From Myxococcales bacterium (lineage in GTDB: Bacteria > Myxococcota_A > UBA9160 > SMWR01), in NCBI GenBank assembly GCA_022571825.1, contig JACZXC010000103.1, forward strand, positions 1 to 8,706: a stretch of 8,706 bases of DNA. Reading direction: 5' to 3'. A program made the position numbers and the translations under genes. Positions within the stretch are counted from its first letter, which is position 1. Every line of letters begins with the position of its first letter. Positions 1-5,441 of this stretch are shown piece by piece. The notes beneath the pieces were generated by a model that was not told the DNA's origin, made no database searches, and saw only the letters and a list, made by a program, of their open reading frames with translations.

Positions 1-621
1 GTCAAGGGCCAGGGAAAAGGCAGGCTTGTTTTCGCCATGGATGCAACTGCCAGTCGTGAGCCAACCTGGGATCGTGCCTGTCATTTACAAGGCGAAATGT
101 TCAGTGCAACCGACTCACTGGGCGGCCTTACAGTTCAACTATGCTACTACCGCGGCTTCAATGAGTTCCATTCGAGCGGCTGGTGCGAACAAACCAATCA
201 GCTTCTTGCTGAGATGACCAGCACCAGGTGCCTGGGTGGTCATACGCAGATTCGCAAGGTACTGGCGCACTTGCTGACAGAAAACAATCGGCAGAAAATC
301 CAGGCCGCGGTGTTCGTTGGGGATGCAATCGAGGAAGATGCTGATGAGCTCTGCCACCAGGCCGGGAAAATGGGAGTCCTCGGCATACCACTATTTATGT
401 TCCATGAAGGAAATAATGCAAGGGTCTCATCCGTATTCAAGCAGATGGCACAGTTGTCCGGAGGGGCCTATGCCCCATTTGACCTGAATAGTGCATCTCA
501 ACTCAGGGATTTGCTGGCCGCTGTTGCAATTTACGCCGTCGGGGGACACAGGGCGTTACAAGATCTTGGCAAGAATTCGAACCCGGAAGTCACTCGTCTT
601 TTGAAGCAACTAAAGGAATAG
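1..621 (+). CDS. VWA-domain protein, 5'-truncated by the window edge
   Basis: The reading frame is open from base 1 and ends at TAG 619-621, giving 206 visible residues. The ATG at 37 lies inside a conserved beta-strand (LVFAMDATAS), so it is very unlikely to be the start and the true start is upstream. The MIDAS metal-site pattern of von Willebrand factor A domains is visible: D14-x-T16-x-S18, a threonine in GGHTQI (about T82) and an aspartate in FVGD (about D108). The order of these elements and a C-terminal stretch (SGGAYAPFDLNSASQLRDLL) fit a compact, cytosolic, single-domain VWA protein. From memory, such proteins in Proteobacteria are often followed by a small membrane-anchored J-domain protein, and the start of one appears to follow here. 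No enzymatic role is known to me; a role in complex assembly with a chaperone partner is inference. The gene looks less GC-rich than the rest of the window. Confidence 0.8.
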   Translation, partial: VKGQGKGRLVFAMDATASREPTWDRACHLQGEMFSATDSLGGLTVQLCYYRGFNEFHSSGWCEQTNQLLAEMTSTRCLGGHTQIRKVLAHLLTENNRQKIQAAVFVGDAIEEDADELCHQAGKMGVLGIPLFMFHEGNNARVSSVFKQMAQLSGGAYAPFDLNSASQLRDLLAAVAIYAVGGHRALQDLGKNSNPEVTRLLKQLKE

Positions 622-625
622 AACC

Positions 626-706
626 CTGGCCCGTCTCGTTATCGTCTTTATCGTCGCGGCTGTCATATACGCGGGCTTACGCATGCTGTTACGGAATCAG
701 CGTCTG
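626..706 (+). pseudogene. N-terminal remnant of a membrane-anchored J-domain-like protein
   Basis: Just after the VWA stop, the frame starting at CTG 626 reads LARLVIVFIVAAVIYAGLRM followed by LLRNQR. That is one hydrophobic segment of about 17 residues followed by a basic patch, the usual N-terminus of small membrane-anchored DnaJ-domain proteins found after this kind of VWA gene. An AAAGGA ribosome-site-like sequence at 612-617 lies 8 bases before CTG 626. The only ATG in frame (683) lies after the membrane segment. No J-domain (HPD motif) follows: the frame continues to a stop at 1058-1060 but after about base 710 it is a shadow of the PTS gene in another frame. The gene therefore appears cut at the junction near 700-740. 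The family assignment rests on one helix and on gene order, so it is tentative. Confidence 0.35.
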
Positions 707-745
707 GATGTTACGCAGTTTTTCGCAATTTATAGCGCTACGCTG
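700..745. other. Probable junction between unrelated genome segments (VWA/J-domain side to PTS side)
   Basis: Left of this point the coding frame (626 onward) reads as the start of a membrane-anchored protein. Right of it another frame reads as the C-terminal part of a PTS IID subunit that lacks its first part. Base composition also appears to rise here. No inverted repeats, target-site duplication, transposase or integrase are visible on either side. The exact breakpoint cannot be fixed from sequence alone. Confidence 0.5.
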
Positions 746-1040
746 GTGGGGATACAGCCAAGGTCTCCAGCACGGCAAGGACGTGGGTGTTCGGGTTCGA
801 GGAGCCGAACTTTCACGGCTGAGCCAGCGCGTTTTTTCGGGGGGTGCGCTGCTTCTCGGGATTTTGACGGGTGCGTTCCTGGTCAGCCGCTTTGCGGCGG
901 AGAACCCGGGCGCTCTCTGGTCGTTCGCAGCGATTGCGGCTTTCGGAGTGGGACTCAAGTTTGGACACCGTGCGTTGCGGGGGACCACGCTCGTCCTGGT
1001 CCTCGTGATCACGCTGCTCACGGCGCTGGGGAACGTATGA
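708..1040 (+). pseudogene. C-terminal fragment of a mannose-family PTS IID subunit
   Basis: The frame from ATG 708 gives 110 residues ending at TGA 1038-1040. It contains an LRWWGYSQGL motif (residues 11-20) and GKDVGVRVRG (23-32), then three hydrophobic segments at about 45-62, 70-85 and 93-108. This resembles my recollection of the C-terminal third of mannose/fructose/sorbose-family EIID proteins, which are usually about 250-300 residues; the N-terminal two thirds are absent. The position directly before HPr and enzyme I supports this, because many deltaproteobacterial-type genomes carry IIC-IID-HPr-EI in a row. The full protein would be a membrane subunit of a sugar permease or a regulatory PTS. 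The ATG at 708 is probably an internal methionine or a product of the junction. An unrelated small membrane protein remains possible. Confidence 0.5.
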
Positions 1041-1070
1041 CGGACGAACGAAGCGTATGAGCGACGAACG
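1034..1070 (+). repeat. Imperfect 20-bp tandem duplication carrying two ATGA start/stop overlaps
   Basis: CGTATGACGGACGAACG (1034-1050) recurs 20 bases later as CGTATGAGCGACGAACG (1054-1070), 15 of 17 bases matching. Each copy has an ATGA. In the first, ATG 1037 overlaps the IID stop TGA 1038-1040. In the second, ATG 1057 (HPr start) overlaps TGA 1058-1060. The first ATG opens a 7-codon frame (MTDERSV, 1037-1060) that resembles the HPr N-terminus (MSDER) and ends exactly over the HPr start. GGGGA at 1028-1032 lies 4 bases before the first ATG, while no good ribosome site precedes the second. Termination-reinitiation coupling from IID through the mini-frame to HPr is possible; this is inference. 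Confidence 0.5.
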
Positions 1071-1344
1071 CATGGAACGCCGAGTCGAAATCGTCAATCC
1101 GCTGGGATTTCACGCCCGTCCGGCGGCGGAGTTCGTGAAGTTGGCCGGCTCGTTCCACTGCAATTTGTGGCTGGAAAAGGACGGTGTGGAGGTGAACGCC
1201 AAGAGCATCATGGGTGTGCTCATGTTGGCGGCGGAAAAGGGGTCGCAGTTGATGATTCGCGCGGAGGGTGCCGACGCGGACGACGCACTTGCCGCCTTGG
1301 GAGACTTGATCGCCAGAGGTTTTGAGGAGATGCACGGTGTCTAA
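1057..1344 (+). CDS. ptsH: Phosphocarrier protein HPr
   Basis: A 95-residue HPr, close to the family's usual ~85-95. It accepts phosphate from enzyme I on a histidine and passes it to EIIA domains in the cytoplasm. The phosphorylated histidine is H19 in NPLGFHARPA (residues 14-23). The second signature, NAKSIMGVLMLAA (47-59), carries S50, equivalent to the serine that HPr kinase/phosphorylase modifies in organisms that have it. The start at ATG 1057 overlaps a preceding TGA (1058-1060). ATG 1072 (M6) is an alternative start that would give a length nearer the norm, and neither has a strong ribosome site. The stop at 1342-1344 overlaps the start of the enzyme I frame (GTG 1337), as in a coupled ptsH-ptsI operon. 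The gene is intact although both neighbours are truncated. Confidence 0.93.
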   Translation: MSDERMERRVEIVNPLGFHARPAAEFVKLAGSFHCNLWLEKDGVEVNAKSIMGVLMLAAEKGSQLMIRAEGADADDALAALGDLIARGFEEMHGV

Positions 1345-1519
1345 GGTTCTCGACGGTATTGGCGCTTCCGAGGGGATCGGTGCGGGCCGGGTCCATATCC
1401 TGAATTGGGGTGTGCCGGAGGTCCCGCACCGGTCGATCGATTCCGATGAGGTGGAGGGCGAGGTAGAGCATCTCCGGGAGGTCTTCGAGTGGGCGAAGAA
1501 ACGGCTCCTCGACCTCGAG
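1337..1519 (+). pseudogene. ptsI: N-terminal fragment of PTS enzyme I
   Basis: From GTG 1337, preceded by GAGGAG at 1324-1329, the frame begins SKVLDGIGASEGIGAGRVHI. The xGIxASxGIxxG pattern opens enzyme I proteins, and the following stretch rich in Glu, Arg and Leu fits the start of the EI helical (HPr-binding) subdomain. Only about 60 residues are present against the usual ~570-590. The swivelling domain with its catalytic GGxTSH histidine and the PEP-binding barrel are missing, so this piece cannot act as a phosphotransferase. A TTG at 1322 extends the frame by five codons but sits inside HPr and lacks the family's start pattern. The frame does not stop; it runs straight into an unrelated membrane protein. 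Confidence 0.75.
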
Positions 1520-2404
1520 GATTCGACGACGTTGGGCCTGTTGCGGGTGCTGCTGGTTTCGATCGCCACCCTGAGTCTGCTGGCCCACGTCGGTGCCCTG
1601 GCGGAGTACTTCTCGAACGAATCGGCTCTGAACGGGCGGTTCGCGCGAGAGGCGTTTCCCGATCGTCTTTCCCTCTTCTTCCTGATCGAGAGCCCGTGGT
1701 GGGTCCGCGCGATCTTCGTCTTGGGGTTCGTCGCGCATCTTTTCTGGCTGGTCGGTCTCTATACCCGGCCCGCTTCGGTCGCGGTGGTGATTCTGTGGGC
1801 CAGCATGATGGGGCGGAACCCGCTTCTCTACAGCATGCCCGACCAGCTTCAGATGACCCTGATCGTCCTGCTCTTCATCACTCCGAGCGGAAGGGGACTG
1901 AGTCTCGACGCCCGGCTTCGCCACCGCGGGGGGCGCGTTCCCGTCTGGTGTCGGCGCCTGATTCAGCTGCAGATTGGAATGGTCTACCTGAGCACCGGGC
2001 TCACCAAGGTCGGTCCGACCTGGTGGGGTGAGGGCTCGGCGCTCTACTACACCCTCGTGAGTCCCAACAACCGCCACTTCGACCTGACCGAGCTCTGGGC
2101 ACTCCTTCAGCCCTGGTTTCTGCGGCCCCTGACCTGGACCGTCCTCGCCTTCGAGCTCTCCTTCGCCGGCTTCGCGCTCCTGAACTGGATCCGGGAGACG
2201 GTACGGCCCCGATGGCTACCGGATCTGCGACCCGGATACCTGGGGTTTGGAATCGTCATGCATCTGGGAATTCAGGCGATGCTCTATGTCGTCTGGTTCA
2301 CGCCCCTGATGCTGGCCGCCTACGTGAGCTTCCTGACCCCCGGTGAGGTCCGGGCGCAGCTCGCGCGTATTCGTCTTCCCCGGTGGCGGCCCGGCGCGAA
2401 ATAG
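1337..2404 (+). CDS. Hybrid ORF: enzyme I start fused to HTTM (vitamin-K-carboxylase-like) membrane protein
   Basis: The continuous frame ends at TAG 2402-2404. From about 1520 it encodes a polytopic inner-membrane protein with roughly seven or eight hydrophobic segments. It resembles bacterial HTTM-domain proteins, relatives of vitamin-K-dependent gamma-glutamyl carboxylase whose bacterial function is mostly unknown. The most telling stretch is at 1961-2036: IQLQIGMVYLSTGLTKVG, then WWGEG and ALYYTL. It matches the family's QxxIxxxYxxxGxxKL...W..G.A..Y pattern, including the conserved lysine. The HTTM part (about 295 residues) lacks only a short N-terminus. TTG 1532, with GAGGA at 1517-1521 ten bases upstream, could serve as a start for an HTTM-only product. 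As drawn, the ORF is either a contig chimera or the scar of a deletion; a working fusion is unlikely because EI has lost its catalytic parts. Confidence 0.65.
   Translation: MSKVLDGIGASEGIGAGRVHILNWGVPEVPHRSIDSDEVEGEVEHLREVFEWAKKRLLDLEDSTTLGLLRVLLVSIATLSLLAHVGALAEYFSNESALNGRFAREAFPDRLSLFFLIESPWWVRAIFVLGFVAHLFWLVGLYTRPASVAVVILWASMMGRNPLLYSMPDQLQMTLIVLLFITPSGRGLSLDARLRHRGGRVPVWCRRLIQLQIGMVYLSTGLTKVGPTWWGEGSALYYTLVSPNNRHFDLTELWALLQPWFLRPLTWTVLAFELSFAGFALLNWIRETVRPRWLPDLRPGYLGFGIVMHLGIQAMLYVVWFTPLMLAAYVSFLTPGEVRAQLARIRLPRWRPGAK
1500..1535. other. Junction: enzyme I N-terminus joined in frame to HTTM protein
   Basis: Residues encoded up to about 1519 (ending AKKRLLDLE) fit enzyme I. From about 1520-1535 (DSTTLGLLRVLL) the sequence fits the first membrane segment of HTTM-domain proteins, which normally have some 15-20 residues before that point. 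The switch has no stop codon, frameshift, repeat or mobile-element end. The join conserves the frame, which happens by chance one time in three. Confidence 0.6.
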
Positions 2405-2491
2405 AACGGAAGTCATGCGGAGGTAGCGCGCGGCGACCTGCGGCCTCATGATAGCGGGGGCGATCGGCGGAGATCGGAGCGGGGAAAGAGC

Positions 2492-3850
2492 ATGGGGCGC
2501 CGCGATTACGACCTGTTCACCATCGGAGCCGGATCCGGCGGCGTTCGGGCGAGCCGGGTTTCCGCGGGGTTCGGCGCCCGGGTTGCCGTGGCGGAAGAGC
2601 GCTACCTCGGCGGCACCTGTGTCAACGTCGGATGCATTCCCAAGAAACTCCTCGTCTACGCGGCCAATTTCCGGGAGGATTTTGAGGATTCGCAGAGCTT
2701 TGGGTGGGCCCCGGGCGGCCGCCGCTTCGACTGGCCCGCGCTGATCGCCAACAAGGACCGCGAGATCGCGCGCTTGAACCAGGTGTATCGCGATCTTCTC
2801 GACGCGGCTGGCGTGGAGCGAATCGAGGGCCGTGCGCGTGTCGTGGATCCCCATACGGTGGAGGTCGGCTCTCGGCGGTTCACGGCCGAACACATTTTGG
2901 TGGCGACCGGCGGTTGGCCGTCGGTACCCGAGGTTCCGGGCGCGGAGCATGGAATCACCTCGAATGAGGCCTTCCACCTGAAGTCGCTGCCCGGGCGCGT
3001 CGTGATCGTCGGCGGCGGATACATCGCCGTCGAATTCGCCGGAATTTTCCGCGGACTCGGCGCCGAGGTGGTCCAGCTCTATCGAGGGCCGCTCTTCCTG
3101 CGGGGCTTCGACGACGACCTGCGCAAGACGCTGGCCGAGGAGATGCGAAGGAAAGGCGTCGACCTCCGTTTCGAAACCCAGGTTGCGCGGATCGAACGCG
3201 ACGACGCCGGAATTCGCGTGACCCTCGCGGACCAATCGACGGTCGAAGGCGATGCGATCATGTTCGCCACGGGACGTCATCCTCTGACGGCGAACCTGGG
3301 GCTCGAAGAGGCCGGCGTGGCCCTCGACGAGACCGGCGCCATCGCCGTCGACGAGTTTTCACGCTCGTCGGTGCCGAACATCTGGGCCATCGGCGATGCG
3401 ACGAATCGGTTGAATCTCACGCCGGTCGCCCTCCACGAGGGCGTAGCTCTGGCGAATACCCTCTTCAACGATCGTCCCATGGCTCCGGAATATCGGAACG
3501 TTCCCACCGCCGTGTTCAGCGATCCCAACCTGGGGACTGTGGGCCTGACCGAGGCGCAGGCACGCGAGCGCCACGGCGCCGTCGATATCTACCGCTCCCG
3601 CTTCCGCGCCCTGAAGAACACCCTGACCGGGCGCGACGAAAAGACCCTGATGAAGCTCGTGGTCGACGCCGCCTCGGACCGGGTGCTCGGAGTTCATATG
3701 GTGGGTCCCGATGCGGGTGAGATCATGCAGGGTTTCGGGGTGGCCCTCAAAGCGGGGGCGACCAAGGCGCAGTTCGACGCGACGATCGGTATTCACCCGA
3801 CGGCGGCCGAGGAATTCGTCACGATGCGGCAGAAGTCGGCGGAGGGCTGA
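2492..3850 (+). CDS. gor: Glutathione-disulfide reductase (NADPH), FAD-dependent
   Basis: A complete 452-residue class I pyridine nucleotide-disulfide oxidoreductase that would reduce GSSG to GSH with NADPH in the cytoplasm. The N-terminal FAD motif is GAGSGG (12-17). The redox-active pair is C43 and C48 in GGTCVNVGCIPKKL, the sequence typical of glutathione rather than lipoamide or mercuric reductases. The NADPH fold is GGGYIAVE (174-181), with R198 and R204 in YRGPLFLRGFD aligning with the two arginines that bind the NADPH 2'-phosphate in E. coli Gor. The second FAD contact is WAIGDAT (298-304), and the C-terminal His-Glu pair is H435/E440 in HPTAAEE. The sequence is closest to the plant/proteobacterial subtype. 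ATG 2492 follows GGGGAAAGAG at 2481-2490. The 87 bases before it show no terminator or clear promoter. It converges with badI, with 6 bases between the stops. Confidence 0.93.
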   Translation: MGRRDYDLFTIGAGSGGVRASRVSAGFGARVAVAEERYLGGTCVNVGCIPKKLLVYAANFREDFEDSQSFGWAPGGRRFDWPALIANKDREIARLNQVYRDLLDAAGVERIEGRARVVDPHTVEVGSRRFTAEHILVATGGWPSVPEVPGAEHGITSNEAFHLKSLPGRVVIVGGGYIAVEFAGIFRGLGAEVVQLYRGPLFLRGFDDDLRKTLAEEMRRKGVDLRFETQVARIERDDAGIRVTLADQSTVEGDAIMFATGRHPLTANLGLEEAGVALDETGAIAVDEFSRSSVPNIWAIGDATNRLNLTPVALHEGVALANTLFNDRPMAPEYRNVPTAVFSDPNLGTVGLTEAQARERHGAVDIYRSRFRALKNTLTGRDEKTLMKLVVDAASDRVLGVHMVGPDAGEIMQGFGVALKAGATKAQFDATIGIHPTAAEEFVTMRQKSAEG

Positions 3851-3856
3851 CGTCTC

Positions 3857-4642
3857 TCAGCGAAACTTCGCGAAGTCGGGCGGGCGCTTTTCGATGAAGG
3901 CGCGTCGCCCCTCCTTTGCCTCCTCGGACTTTCCGAAGCTCTCCAGCCCGGTGAAGGCGAGCCTTCCCTGACCGGCCAGGTGGGCGCTGTCGGCGTTGAA
4001 GGATGCCTTCAAGAAGGCGAGAGCGGTGGGCGAAAGGGCCGCCGCCTCGCGACCCCAGGTCCGGGCCTCCTCCAGCAGGTCGTCGCTCGACACGATCTTG
4101 TTCACGAGCCCCCAGGCCAGAGCCTGCTCCGCGTCGTATTGGCGGCAGAAGAACCAGATCTCCCGCGCGCGCTTCTCTCCGACGACACGCGCCAGATAGC
4201 CGGTTCCGTAACCCGCATCGAAGGAGCCCACTCGGGGCCCCGCCTGGCCGAACCGGGCGTGATCCGCCGCAATCGTGACGTCGCAGATCAGATGCAGGAT
4301 GTGTCCGCCTCCGATCGCAAGGCCGTTCACGGCGGCGATGACCGGCTTGGGCACCTCGCGGATGGTGTGGTGCAGCCCCTCGATCTCGAACAAACCGGTT
4401 TCACTGGTTCCGTAACTCCCGGTTTCGGCGTACTCTTTCTGGTCGCCTCCGGCGCAGAAGGCGCGCCGGCCGGCGCCGGTCAGGATGACGCAGGCCACGG
4501 CGCGATCGGCCCAGGCCAGCTTGAAGGCGTGAATCAATTCCTCCACCGTGCGTCCCCGAAACGCATTCAGTCGTTTCGGTCGGTCGATGGTGATGATCGC
4601 GTTGACCTGATCGACCTGGTAGCGAATGTCCCGATACTCCAT
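3857..4642 (-). CDS. badI: 2-ketocyclohexanecarboxyl-CoA hydrolase-like crotonase (BadI family)
   Basis: A 261-residue crotonase-fold enzyme. BadI hydrolytically opens the ring of 2-ketocyclohexanecarboxyl-CoA to pimeloyl-CoA. Oxyanion-hole motifs are visible: FCAGGDQ (62-68) and IGGGHILHLICD (110-121). FGQAGPRVGSFDAGYG (131-146) and AREIWFFCRQYD (159-170) are shared by BadI and its relative MenB (naphthoate synthase). BadI is preferred because NAFRG (26-30), the short linker leading to IREVPKPVIA (94-103), and the length (~260 against MenB's ~270-285) agree with it, and because a BadH-like dehydrogenase lies directly upstream. Some motifs (HILHLICDVTIAAD, CRQYDAEQAL) look more MenB-like, so a MenB-type activity is not excluded, though no other menaquinone gene is nearby. 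ATG 4642 has GAGGAAAC upstream. The gap to badH is only 13 bases, so the two are probably co-transcribed. Confidence 0.8.
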   Translation of the reverse strand: MEYRDIRYQVDQVNAIITIDRPKRLNAFRGRTVEELIHAFKLAWADRAVACVILTGAGRRAFCAGGDQKEYAETGSYGTSETGLFEIEGLHHTIREVPKPVIAAVNGLAIGGGHILHLICDVTIAADHARFGQAGPRVGSFDAGYGTGYLARVVGEKRAREIWFFCRQYDAEQALAWGLVNKIVSSDDLLEEARTWGREAAALSPTALAFLKASFNADSAHLAGQGRLAFTGLESFGKSEEAKEGRRAFIEKRPPDFAKFR

Positions 4643-4655
4643 GTTTCCTCCCGTG

Positions 4656-5402
4656 TCAGCCCGCCATGGTGAGGCCGCCGCTCACGCTCAAGATCTGGCC
4701 GGTAATGAAGTCGGAACGCGGACTCGCGAAAAAAAGAATCGCATCCGCGATTTCTTCGGGGCGGGCCAGCCTGCGAAACGGAATCGCACGGGTCAGCGAT
4801 GCCTGAAGCTTGTCGGGCAGCGAACGAAATAAAGGAGTGTCGGTCGGTCCGGGACAGACGCAGTTCACGCAGAGACCGTGAGGAGCCATCTCGCGGGCCA
4901 GCGACTTGGTGAATGCAATCACCCCGCCCTTGGCCCCGGCGTAGATCGTCTCGCCGCTGCTTCCGACCCGCCCGGCGTCGCTCGCCACGTTCACGATCTT
5001 TCCGCTCTGGGTCTCGATCATCGCCGGCAGGAACGCTTTTTCCACCTTGACCGTGCCCAGAAGATTGAGGCGCACGATCTTCTCGATGAACTCGTCGCTG
5101 TTGTCGAGGAAGGGCTCGACGCGGTCCCAGCCGGCGGCGTTGACGATGACGTCCGGTGCCGCGCCTTGGGCGAGGACGCGGTCGGCCAGCGCCCGGATCG
5201 AATCGTCGTCGGTGACATCGAGGGGCGCAAACTCGGCTTCGCCACCCGCCTCGCGGATGACCGCACAGGTTTCCTCACCGCCGACCTCGTCGAGGTCGGC
5301 CGCGACGATCTCCGCCCCGGCGTGGGCCATGACACGGGCGGTTGCCCGTCCGATGCCCGACGCAGCGCCCGTTACCACCGCGAGCTTTCCGGGCAGCTGC
5401 AT
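4656..5402 (-). CDS. badH: 2-hydroxycyclohexanecarboxyl-CoA dehydrogenase-like SDR (BadH family)
   Basis: A 248-residue classical short-chain dehydrogenase, presumably oxidising 2-hydroxycyclohexanecarboxyl-CoA to the 2-keto thioester that BadI then cleaves. The cofactor motif TGAASGIG is at 11-18; D36 at the end of the second strand favours NAD over NADP. NAAG is at 88-91 (a variant of NNAG). The catalytic tetrad is N113, S141, Y154 and K158 (YAGAK), and PGPTDT is at 184-189. The segments ASDAGRVGSSGE and the C-terminus FITGQILSVSGGLTM closely resemble Rhodopseudomonas BadH as I recall it. This supports the assignment beyond the broad SDR family, where substrate is otherwise hard to call. 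ATG 5402 has a strong ribosome site, GGAGGT (complement of 5409-5414), 6 bases upstream. It is first in a tight pair with badI, and 39 bases separate it from the acyltransferase gene on the same strand. Confidence 0.8.
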   Translation of the reverse strand: MQLPGKLAVVTGAASGIGRATARVMAHAGAEIVAADLDEVGGEETCAVIREAGGEAEFAPLDVTDDDSIRALADRVLAQGAAPDVIVNAAGWDRVEPFLDNSDEFIEKIVRLNLLGTVKVEKAFLPAMIETQSGKIVNVASDAGRVGSSGETIYAGAKGGVIAFTKSLAREMAPHGLCVNCVCPGPTDTPLFRSLPDKLQASLTRAIPFRRLARPEEIADAILFFASPRSDFITGQILSVSGGLTMAG

Positions 5403-5441
5403 CGAGACACCTCCGGGGCGCCATGGTAAACGCTTTCCGGG

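Noticed and set aside
683..1060. 125-codon plus-strand ORF from ATG 683
   Set aside because: Beyond about 710 it is the out-of-frame shadow of the IID fragment. Only its first few codons belong to the real membrane-anchor frame.
1..1535. Mobile element or genomic island as the cause of the mosaic left end
   Set aside because: I looked for transposase or integrase genes, terminal inverted repeats, flanking direct repeats and tRNA/att-like sequences at both junctions and found none.
1220..2077. Long antisense ORF (285 codons) opposite HPr and the EI/HTTM ORF
   Set aside because: The product is low-complexity, rich in Arg, Pro, Asp and Gln with no recognisable motif, as expected for a shadow frame in high-GC DNA. 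The plus strand encodes recognisable families here.
2216..3280. Antisense ORF of 354 codons opposite gor
   Set aside because: gor on the plus strand has every catalytic motif. The antisense product has no family features and spans the gor 5' boundary without a ribosome site.
3846..3876. Inverted repeat GCTGA/TCAGC (3846-3861) and 12-base palindrome ACTTCGCGAAGT (3865-3876) between and within the convergent gor and badI ends
   Set aside because: The first is a 5-bp stem formed by the two opposing TGA stops. The second is a loopless palindrome inside badI codons. Neither is followed by a T-run, so a bidirectional terminator cannot be claimed.
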